Positions 23,468-32,910 of a DNA stretch of 64,000 nucleotides are shown here, piece by piece. How positions within the stretch are numbered: position 1 is the stretch's first letter; each line of letters begins with the position of its first letter. The DNA comes from Prostheceraeus crozeri (lineage: Eukaryota > Platyhelminthes > Polycladida > Euryleptidae). Made by a program: the position numbers and the translations under genes. The notes under the pieces are model-generated. The model was given only the letters and a program-made list of their open reading frames with translations. It did no database searches and was not told where the DNA came from. The stretch spans positions 124,001-188,000 of the forward strand of contig CAJQUW010008924.1 in assembly GCA_907163375.1 (NCBI GenBank). The letters run 5' to 3'.

Positions 23468-24370
23468 CATAAGCGTACGGGCAAAATTTTCTAGGGGGGG
23501 CTGAGTCCTTGTGCCGAAAATTACATAGGTTGACGCCCGAAAAATTGGCATAATCACGAAGATCTAGTTTCTACACTTACCGCAGAACTCCGCGAAAGTA
23601 AAAACGCGACAATTTACATGTATACTATCAATGTAATAAAATTTTGCAAATGTTTTTATCAAAAATAGCACAATGCTGTCTACTTATCCGTGGACAAATT
23701 AGAAAATTTCAGAATTTCTAATGTAACTAGGTAAGTTTTAATTGTTCTCTAATATAACAGAAATATCGGGCGATATTATCAACAGAACTGACATCTCCGA
23801 TTTTTGCGACTGGCAAATGTATCAATTTATGAGTGCCAGGTGACTGAGCCGATCTTCTCCCATCGTGCTTCGAAGATAAGTCTTTATTCTTCTAAGGGCA
23901 CTAAAAGACCGCTCAGTGGAACAGGAGGTTGCTGGAATAGCACATAGTATTTTCACCACCTGTGCGAATTCCGGTACAAATTCAATTAAGTGGTGATCAT
24001 GTAAATTCCACAGTACGTCTGTGGCATTGGAGCACTGTATGTTATTGTTCGATTTGTAATTATTGTATATCTCATGTTCGGCAAAGAGTATGTCTTTATC
24101 CAATCCGTAGTATTTAGCGACTAAATCAAAGTTACTCAAAGCACTCCCTCTGTCCCTCAATTATGACCGGTGGACTGCCCAGATTTCGGGCACATCGTCT
24201 CGCCTAATCGGAATAAAATCGTATTTTTGTTTGCTTGGACCATAAAACGCGATTTTTTAAGTTTATTCGCCGCTGCCAATAATTTGGCAACTGCCCGAAT
24301 GTTTTTGCCCGAGTCCTTGTGGGGGGGGGGGCTGCAGCCCCACAGCCCCCTCCCGGCCCGTACGCCTATG
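23468..24370 (-). mobile_element. Internally deleted hAT transposon with 8-bp TSD
   Basis: The left end CATAAGCGTACGGG and the right end (reverse complement CATAGGCGTACGGG) are inverted repeats. They are flanked by perfect 8-bp duplications gctgcggg at 23460-23467 and 24371-24378, diagnostic of hAT insertion. Both ends are G-rich, with a run of about 12 Gs on the right. It holds only a C-terminal transposase scrap, so it is non-autonomous. Confidence 0.88.
23822..24160 (-). pseudogene. hAT transposase C-terminal dimerisation domain fragment
   Basis: The 112-codon frame contains LCAIPATSCSTERSFSALRR and then IKTYLRSTMGEDRLSHLALI. This is the classic hAT C-terminal dimerisation signature (established family), as in ZMYM/TTF-type hAT proteins. 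A stop follows the LALIN position. The N-terminal zinc finger and catalytic core are missing, leaving about one fifth of a normal transposase. Confidence 0.88.
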
Positions 24371-25270
24371 GCTGCGGGTGAAGATTGTGTACCCCCGAAT
24401 TTCGATCTATGGTCAGTCAATACTTATTGTACCTCTCCACCATCTTATTATACAGATTTAAAAAAAAGAATAAATTTCATATGACTGAACCATCACCAGT
24501 CATAACAGTTCACAAAAACGGGAGTAAAGCCATTTGTGCCGTTTATAGAGGCATACGTCTTCTGGACATAGCATCTAAAATATTGGAAACAAGCTGTAGT
24601 TGTCAGCCAGATAGAGACAATGCCGTGAAAGCAAGCAGGATTTAGACCAGGAAGAGATTGTGCAGATCAGCTGTTCAGCCTTCGCAAGATAATCGAAACC
24701 CAAAAAAGGCTTTCACTCCAGCTCTCATCGACTTACAAGCAGCTTTCGACACTGTCTCCACGGAGGCACTTTGGCAGACTGTTGAAGCAGAAGGAATGCC
24801 TTCAAGGTATAGCAGCGTTGCATCATCGGACGAATGCGCCGTGAAAAATTAAAGGCAAGTGTCATTTAAGTTCCCTGTGAATTCTGGTGTCAGGCAGGGT
24901 TCCCTGACATTACCCATACTCTTCACAGCAGCCATGGACTGGATCCTCCATTGGGTCATCAAATCGTGCGTGAGTCGCAAAACCCCCATCGGTCTTATCC
25001 TTCAGGTAATCGAATAGCCTGAAAGCAAAAGGCCGCCTCTTCACAGTATGCATCAGATCAGCTCTCACTTGCGGCTGTGAAACTGGGAGTTCTCACAAAC
25101 TCAGAAAGATGACTTTGGAGTTTTGAGTATCTCTGCCTCAAAATATTGTGGAAATTTCGTCCAACACCACATCACATTTTTCGTTAGCAGGATGCAATGA
25201 ATTCAAAACCCATCACTGAATTCACTCCATATGTACGACTCAAACTGCAGGAATATATATCACATTTAAA

Positions 25271-25733
25271 TATTTACAAAAGATTTTATAATTCCGCTTG
25301 AACAGCATGTTGTTTATAATTTAATCCAAAAAGCCTTGCTGTTGTTTATATGGCATTTATTGCCCAAATTTTCGCCTACTCAGGCCGCTTCAGGGGTGAA
25401 CAGGAGGATATTCTACAAACACTTAAAATTTGAAATCTATAAGATGTTATGTTGAAATGGTATATACAGTATTTAGATATAGAATTTATGTATAGATTTT
25501 TCAATAATTCTATGACATTGACTTTCTATGTATGAATCCTTTCCCAAAATAACCTTCTATATCTATATACTGTATATACCATTTCAACATAACATCTTAT
25601 AGATTTCAAATTTTAAGTGTTTGTAGAATATCCTCCTTTTCACCCCTGAAGCGGCCTGAGTAGGCGAAAATTTGGGCAATAAATGCCATATAAACAACAG
25701 CAAGGCTTTTTGGATTAAATTATTTACAAAAGA
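25271..25733. mobile_element. Foldback element: 167-bp inverted repeats, 13-bp flanking repeats
   Basis: Arm 25317-25483 and arm 25555-25721 are reverse complements with only about two mismatches, separated by 71 bp. Direct copies of TATTTACAAAAGA lie at 25271-25283 and 25721-25733 and look like a target-site duplication. About 33 bp between the left direct repeat and the left arm have no partner. No family protein is encoded. Transcribed, it would form a long hairpin RNA. Confidence 0.8.
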
Positions 25734-25833
25734 ATTTGGCATGCAACAATGATTCATGATGCAAGTAAGATTAAAAATTGCAGTGGGCGGACTCACCCCA
25801 CAATGGATAAACTCCCCCCCCCACGAAAACGAG

Positions 25834-26460
25834 ACCTTCACAGAATGATGTACACCCTATGCTTATTACGAATAAGTGTGTCTGCCGAGTTCCAGTGAGT
25901 TCCTCTTCTTGTCAGACAGGATAAAAAAAATATAAATCCAATGGGACGCAGATTGCAGTTTTTGGCTAAAATTAAATTTGATATTCTTTACATGATTAAA
26001 CGAAAAGTACGAAAAGTACTGTGCCCGGAGTCATAATTTTTGTCATTGAACGTCTTCCGGTCATTTCTTTTAATGTTCATGCACCCCTATCTATAAAGCT
26101 TAACACATTTAGATTTGGAGAGCTTTTTAATGTCGGCAAACACAAACATTTTGAGCAACTTAATCCATCTTTAACCACATTCTTACATACATTGTCCATC
26201 AGATGCATGATAAGAGCACATACACATCATAGGAAGTGACCTGAAGACATTCGATGTCGAAAATTATGACTCTACACTTAATACTTTTCAGCTGATAAGA
26301 GACAACGAAGAAAATTTCATTTTAACCAAAAACTTCAATCTGCGTCCCATTGGATTTACATTTTTTCTTTGATCCTGTCTGGCAGGAAGATGAACTCACT
26401 AGAGCTCGACAGACGTGCAGATTAGCAGTAGACATAGGATGTACATCATTCTGCTACAAT
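25834..26460. repeat. Head-to-head pair of the 'Z' dispersed repeat (large diverged palindrome)
   Basis: The minus-strand copy (25834-26064) and plus-strand copy (26238-26460) can be aligned over their length. Both contain caatctgcgtcccattggat, a cctgtc-x-g(c/a)caggaag-like block and gatgtacatcattctg (minus copy as reverse complement, with substitutions). The 26065-26237 spacer degenerates towards the centre. Confidence 0.7.
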
Positions 26461-26515
26461 TTTGATTTTCGGCCTCGTTCTCTGCAGAAACTCGTTCTGG
26501 CTGCCGGACTATTAT
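26251..26515 (+). repeat. Dispersed repeat Z, copy A
   Basis: Very similar to 63192-63465: both start attcgatgtcgaaaattatg, share actctacacttaatactttt, the tctgcgtcccattggattta core and cagaaactcgttctggctg, then diverge. Shorter diverged copies are at 55655-55812 and 58745-58835. Copy A abuts the truncated piggyBac gene. Copy C abuts a truncated RT. Confidence 0.85.
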
Positions 26516-27650
26516 TCGGGGTGTTACTACAGCATCGAAATTCGACATGGAAATGTTGTGAAACAAAAAGTGTGCCTTCCAATTCTGATGAACATTATTT
26601 CTCGGGACCGATTTCGTTCTATTATGCGATACTTGCGATTCGATGACAATGGACAAAGGAAGGACAGTGTGAAAAGAGATAGATTTAGACTCATCTCTCA
26701 GTTATGGGATCAATTATTTGAAAACAGTCAAGGCACTTATGTCCCACAATAGAATATCACAGTAGACGAGCAGCTCTTGCCATGTTAAGTTCGATGTCCA
26801 TTCATCATTTATATGCAGAACAAGCCCGACGAATTCGATATCAAGTTTTGGATTCTATGCGAGGAGGTAGGGAGTAACTTCGTTTTGAATGGATTCCTTT
26901 ATCTTGTCAAAGAGAGTACGAAGGTCAATTGCGTCAACACGTTGTGTTGAAGTTGATGTTGCCATATTTTCGGAAAGGAGACGTGACCACGGACAGTTTC
27001 TTCACACCAAGAACTTTGGCCGAGAACTTGTTGAAGGTTGACACCACCATTGTTAGTACAATAAGGCGAACAAGAAGAGAAATTCCAAGAGGAATACTTA
27101 CGATTGAGACTTCAATTGATCTGTACGGTTGTGATGCCTACATGCTCGTTGAAAACCAATCACGCCTGTTGCGTACAAGGGGAAAAGAAATAAAATGGTT
27201 GTTTTTCTGTCTTCCCCACATGATTCCTGCAAGATACAGGACAAGAACTAAAAGTTACCAGAGCCCATTGCATTCTACAATGCTACTAAAACCGAAGTAT
27301 TCTATAACGCCGAAGTAGGCCTATACCGCAAAGGCTCCTAGTCGGCGTTGGCCCATCACTATGTTTTACAACATTCTCGACATACCAATTATCAATTCAT
27401 GGATAGTTTATAAAAAATGTTTGAACATTCAATTACCGCGCCAGTCATTCATGCTGCAACTTGGTGAACAACTGTGTTCCTTTCACCACAGATCAATCCC
27501 GCCAACTTCTCGTGATTATTTTGCCTGTACAGAAACCTCATCAAAAAGGCGAAATTGTCAAGTTAGTGCTCACCACAACAAAACAAACTGGGAAGCTGTG
27601 TTGCAGTGTGTATGGCAAATAGACTTACGCTACCTGTACCTGTGTTGACT
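26516..27650 (+). pseudogene. piggyBac-like transposase, 5′-truncated and frameshifted
   Basis: Pieces in different frames make up the piggyBac (DDE_Tnp_1_7) domain: ISRDRFRSIMRYLRFDD, then ITVDEQLLP with the first catalytic Asp and MQNKPDEFDIKFWILCE, then HVVLKLMLPYFRKGDVTTDS with the second Asp. FYNATK follows, and a deletion removes the GVD-xx-D block with the last catalytic residues. The C-terminal frame (MFYNILDIPIINSWIVYKKC) leads into a decayed Cys-rich finger (CQVSAHH…C). Internal stops follow YVPQ and LLPC. No TTAA ends can be assigned. Dead copy. Confidence 0.85.
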
Positions 27651-28395
27651 GTTTGAGGTTGTTGGTCATCGTCATGATTGAAACAAATGACAAATGATCA
27701 TCAACAGACAGAACTTATTATTTCTGTTCGTGTGTATTGAGAGACGAGATCATATAAGCTGGTAAACAAAAAATTAGGAATAATGAATTTTTCAATTAAT
27801 TAATTAAAGGCGTCATTTTCCCGCGGTTAATGGCTACTTTCGTGAAGATCTAAGATGCTTAATATAAAGTAGCGGCTAATTGGCACTTCAGTCATCGTCT
27901 ACAAGAAGCAGAAAAAGTCAAATAATCTCATCATGATTAATGAAAAGGTAACAGTGGAGGATGGATTTTAAGTACAGAAGCGTCAAATTTGACGCTGCCG
28001 TGGTTCTACAGCGTAATGTTAAATGAGGTCATCAGCAGGAACTTTATCAGGACGACCGCGCTTCAACCGCTAAATCCTGGACGCTCAAACCCAACCAAGC
28101 TCGGTGCTGTACATACAAGATGCACAGCCTCAAACATGAAATTTATAGTAAAGAAAAAATAATATCAATTGAAAAAAATGAAGTTAGCTATCAATTGAAA
28201 TGTACCTCAGTCATTTGAAAGAAGGAGAGAATCTAGCCAATTGAGGTCGAGATGCGGGGACATGTTTAACCTTCAACTCAAACGTGCAGCAGAAACAATT
28301 AAACGCAACTAAGTGCGTCACGCTAGCTTAATTTTTTAAAAAAATATACAAGCGAAAGAGTGTAGAACTATAGCAGGTTACAGCTTTCATAGTAT
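27651..28395. other. Gene-free stretch
   Basis: I see no coding region, transposon end or RNA gene here; the piggyBac right end may be hidden in it. Confidence 0.45.
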
Positions 28396-28399
28396 TACG

Positions 28400-29415
28400 A
28401 CTAGAGCTTTCAGAAATGATTTAACTTCGAGTAATTGTTTATTGTTCGCAGATGACGTCAAAATTTTTAGGAAAATATCATGTGTCGCCGATTGTCTCGA
28501 GTTTCAGCTTGATATTCAATCCCTGGGTGTATGGTGCAAGAAATGGCTCATGAAATTGAATATCAAAAAGTGTTTTTTATGAATTTTTCGCTACGACGCA
28601 CTCGCAATATTATATATGATTACACTCTCGACGGTTTTACTCTACAGCAAGTATCGCAAGTAAAAGATCTCGGTGTATATTTTACCTCTAAATTGAATTT
28701 TTCTTTACATGTGAATACAGTTGTTAGGAAGGCTTTTCGCTTGTTAGGTTTCACTCGTAGGATTTTGAGACCTTTTTGCGATGTTGATACCATGAAAGCC
28801 GTTTATAATGCGCATGTTAAGTCTCATCTTGACTATTGTTCGAGTGTTTGGTCTCCTCAAGCCAAATACTTAATCCAGAAGATAGAGCGCGTGCAAAAGA
28901 AATTTGTCAAACAATTATGTTTTATTCGCAAGTTGAAGTATGATAATGATGACTATTTGCAGTTGTGTCAAACTTTTCATTTGACAACCCTAGAAGCCAG
29001 GCGCCAGAAAACTGACTTAAAGTATTTTCATAAGGTGTTACACAGTGAAATCAATTGTTCGTATCTAACTTATTCAATTTATTTACATGTTCCTATCAGA
29101 CGTACGAGACATTCTAAGGTTTTTTCCTTTGATAGTGACCGAGGTCTCACTTTAAGGAAAACCGATTTTATTCCGCGTACGACTGCCTTAGCGAATTCTC
29201 TGACCTTTCTGGATTTTTTCGATCCGAGAATTTTCTTTGATGAACATGCCAACCTGTGTTTTGACTTTTACTTAATATTTTCTGTTAAACTTGATCATAC
29301 GTTTTATCGATCTTTTATCACCTTTATCCTAATATTTGTCATATTTTTCGTCATAATGACTGTAATTGGCGCCAGCTGTAGTCATTTATTCAATAAATAC
29401 AAATAAAAAAAATAC
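28400..29415 (+). pseudogene. 5′-truncated non-LTR retrotransposon (RT C-terminal part)
   Basis: The frame from about 28420 reads SSNCLLFADDVKIFRKI, with the FADD catalytic motif of the RT palm, and VWCKKWLMKLNIKKC. A one-base slip in a T-run near 28570 shifts into the 291-codon frame (28531-29406). That frame carries the usual thumb and C-terminal features: VKDLGVYFTSKLNFS, then HLDYCSSVWSPQ and KIERVQKKFVKQL. It ends at a poly(A)-signal-like caataaatac and an A-rich tail (aaataaaaaaaa). The clade is Jockey/CR1-like. 5′ truncation is the normal outcome of incomplete reverse transcription. Confidence 0.82.
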
Positions 29416-30955
29416 AAATTTTGAAATAATTTTGGTGTTGTCAGTTCCAAGAAAATGCAGCGTTAATCAAGATAAGACCATCCGTTCACTGGCATACTTC
29501 AAACGTCCATTTTTCTCCATACTCAACTCAGCATCTTGCTGAGTCATATCTCCTCTCCATCAGTAGTATTTGAGGTCAGATTCAAATAAGCAGAATGCAG
29601 AAACACCACGCAGGTATACCTGCTTGCATCTGAAGACAAACAAAACAATAGCACAGCAGGAGTCAACGATGAAATGTCCGACAGACAAAATTTGGCAACT
29701 CTTCAGTCTTCCTTAGACGAGTGCCCACAGGATAAGGCATCAACAGCATGAAGCAACAGTCCAACCATAATCTACATAAAAAACCCTTTTTTAAATTTAT
29801 GGGCTGATCAAAAAGGTACACGTTTCAGAGAGAGAGAGAGAGAGAGAAGCCCTCGGGGTCCAGCCGCTTCAACGGTCGGATCGTCATCTCTCTTTCGGAA
29901 ATGTCGAACTATTTATTTTGTCACATCGGCCTATAAATTGAGGATAGCGGGGTTATTAGATTTTAAATTTTTTGACATTCTGAAAAATGGTTTCCTGTTA
30001 TTCGGTGAACTACATCCGCCTAGCCCTATATTACTTTCACTTGTTGCATCAACTCGGCAAAACAAATTCTAGCTCCTAAAACAAATGTTTAAGCAGATAA
30101 GACGAATAAACGACGAATAGGACAAAATAAATTTGAGCTAAAGATTATCATTTGAATAGGAAGATGAACTACTCTTTCTAACGATCGAGGAAAAGGATTT
30201 CTGGTTGACTATGAAAACATCAAAAATATCAATTGATCCACTGATTCTTGCAAAATATTTCCCACAATGGGAGGATAAAGGTTCATCGTAGTTCTATGCT
30301 TGGATAGAAAATTGTCTGCCAACCACGATTGGGGAACACAATGAATGTCTGCGACGGTTCAAGACAAATACTGACACCAGACCACACGAAATGACATCCA
30401 TAAAGTATGGTCTACCTCGAATTTTTCACTCAAGCGGAAAGCTACAATCCATTCTTGTCGTTCCTCACAAACTCTCCAATGAACCACACCGAAAGCACTC
30501 AAAACACACAATTTTCTGCAGTCAATCGATTTCCCGCACAGACCACAAAAATGTGATCTGTCAAGAGTGGTCCGCCGAGCATAGTGGGATTTTTGTGAGG
30601 AAATAAAATAACAGATTGCAATTGTTCAGTCGTGGTAAAAAAAATCGGATATACCACACTTCCAAGGCTCTCAATTCATGTGGTCTGGTTTCCTGATCTA
30701 CCGTCTGCTTTTACTATTGCCTATAATTCAACGTTGTGTCAAAGTGATAAACAGCTGACGAGTAAAATTTTGAAAAGGCATAAATTCCATAAAAGTAAAA
30801 TTTGATGTACATAAAGAAACAAATTACATTGGCCATTGACACTTGCCACATGACCAGCACTTGATGTTTATATGACTTTTGTCAGGGTTTTTTTAACGTG
30901 AAACTGAGTGCAACTTGTGAAGTTGTTTTTCCTGACTAGCTAAGCTGAAAAGTAG
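29416..30955. other. Gene-free stretch with (GA)n microsatellite
   Basis: A (GA)10 run lies at about 29827-29847. No protein family, transposon end or RNA gene is recognisable. Confidence 0.5.
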
Positions 30956-30964
30956 ACTCCTTGG

Positions 30965-32335
30965 GAAAGTAGACTCCTTGGGACCTTCTGGTGTACCTCT
31001 TCAATAAGATACTGACATCGGGAAGGATACCGGACGCGTGGCGGAAAAGTGTTATTACACCTATCTTCAAGGGTAAAGGAGACCATGAAGATGTTGGCAA
31101 CTATCGCGGTATCAAGCTTCTCAGTCAAACCATGAAGATTCTGGAGAAGATTTTGGAGAAGCGTCTTCGTGATCTTATTGAGGTGGATATGAATCAATTT
31201 GGCTTCAGACCAGGAGTTGGCACAACAGACCCACAATTTTGTCTGAGAATGGCGATGGAGCAAAGTTCGTTGATCTCGAAAAGGCCTACGATACAGTCCC
31301 AAGGAAGCTGATATTGAATTGTCTCCGCACACGGGAAGTACCGGAGTGCTACATCCGTTTTATACAGGACATGTACAGGGACAGCACAACTGTAGTGAGA
31401 TGTACATGTAGACAAGGTGAAAGTCGTTCCTTTCCTGTCTCGGTTGGGCTACATCAAGGCTCAGCTTTAAGCCCTTTTCTCTTCATCGTGTTAATGGATG
31501 AAATTTCCAAGGATTGCAGAAGAGGTGGTCTCTGGGATGCCGACGATCTCGTAATATTTAGAAGCAGTCATCAAGATGTAGAGCGAAGGTTGGAAGCATA
31601 GACATCCGATGTCTATGGTTGGAAGCATGGAGGAGAGCATTTGAGAGCAAGCCTGAGGGTAAGCCGTTCCAAGACCGAATACCTGTCGTCCGACCCAAGA
31701 AGAACAACTATGGAGATTCAGAGTCAGCCGGTGAAGAGTGTGGACTGCTTTAAATATCTGGGGTCCATGGTCAATACTGAGGTGACCAGTGCAGGCGATG
31801 TTGCACATCGAGTACGTTGCGGCTGGAACACATGGAAGAGACTGACTCCAGTGCTATGTGACAGAAGGATGCCATTGAAGATAAAGAGCAATGTATATCC
31901 TCTATGATCAGGCCAGCAATCCTTTATGGTTCTGAGTGCTGGGCCCCTCTCAAGACAGATGAGCAGAAGCTGCACGTGGCGGAGATGCGGATGCTAGGGT
32001 GGATGCAGAACTACACACGCTTGGACTGGAAGACCAATGAAGAAATAAGATCTAATGTGGAGATAGGCCCTATTCAAGAAGTGGCAAGAGCAAGAAGGCT
32101 GTCATGGTTTGGTCATGTGCAGCGTCGCGGAGAGAGTCATCCCCTTAAGAAAGCATCACGTCTGCAAGTGGAAGGAAGAAGAGGTAGAGGCCGCCCGAAG
32201 AAGACCTGGACAGCGACAGTAACCGCCGACATGAAGGCAAAAGGAGTGGATGCCTCCCTGGTCCACAACCGGAAGGAATGGAAAAAGAGGACTGGACCTA
32301 CCCTGCAATACGCGGGACAAGGGTCGACAAGGTGA
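30965..32335 (+). pseudogene. RTE-like non-LTR retrotransposon RT, 5′-truncated and broken
   Basis: Four frames carry successive RT blocks. 30970-31260 has RIPDAWRKSVITPIFKGKGD, NYRGIKLLSQ and NQFGFRPG. 31260-31600 has VDLEKAYDTVPR and VGLHQGSALSPFLFIVLMDE. 31641-31907 has RVSRSKTEYL and DCFKYLGSMV. 31904-32335 has the C-terminal MIRPAILYGSECW and ARARRLSWFGHVQRR. This block order is typical of RTE-type elements. The catalytic site reads DADD preceded by a short deletion, and a deletion removes sequence between the fingers and palm, so the copy is inactive. A 15-bp direct repeat (tagactccttggga) marks the truncated 5′ edge. Confidence 0.85.
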
Positions 32336-32910
32336 ACAAAGCTGAAAAGTCTGAATGGGAAAATAACTCAACAAACCAGAATGGGACAAAGCTGATATGG
32401 AGGTGTATCATCTTCATTAATTGTGTTGCCACCATACTCTATGGCTCTTACCAGTGGCAGGTTGCCTGCATAGATCAAGTATCTAATATAGAATGGCAAC
32501 TACGTATTAACTGACTTATTCACACAACTTCATCTGGCGCCGTAGCAGACCCACGCATTCATGTGTTGCTCGTTCAGGCTCCCAATACGAATCGGCAAAT
32601 TCCTGTTTGTTACAACCCTCTTGCGCATTTTATCTTCGATTTTTTACATCATCAGATCAGATTTTTGCTGCGCTTTCTTGTGACCCTCACTGCACGAATC
32701 ACTATGGACTTTTTGCCACAAAATTTGATTTTTTTGAGTTACTGCATCACCTGGTTTCTAAATCACCTGATCATGGCTCCAACACAATCTCCCCATGACG
32801 TCATCGCCGAGAATCTGTTACTCGCGGACCGCACTGCTGCAGCTGCGACATGACTATCCTCTTCCGCGTACACAAAGAAGACGCCTGTTTTTCCACCGCT
32901 TGCTGCTTCC

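Larger units (their letters stand above)
23385..25015 (+). pseudogene. Non-LTR retrotransposon RT remnant, split by a hAT insertion
   Basis: The frame …VQYALTKLKRSKAAG stops at 23459 and resumes at 24379 with EDCVPPEFRSM, the fingers motif (L-xx-L-K-xx-KAAG-x-D-xx-PPE) of non-LTR RTs. Downstream pieces in shifting frames read YRGIRLLDIASK, AGFRPGRDCADQLF, a palm block with LQAAFDTV…EALW, and SGVRQGSL…ILFTAAMDWI. Several frameshifts and stops show it is dead. No endonuclease or 3′ tail is recognisable. The clade is unresolved (RTE- or I-like). The 903-bp gap is precisely the hAT element 23468-24370. Confidence 0.75.

Noticed and set aside
24321-24331. Long G-run as a G-quadruplex regulatory site
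   Set aside because: It is part of the G-rich terminal region of the hAT remnant, so no separate role is supported.
31239-31601. Possible active RT catalytic site (DADD)
   Set aside because: The residue before ADD is not Tyr or Phe, a short deletion precedes it, and several frameshifts surround it, so the element is dead.
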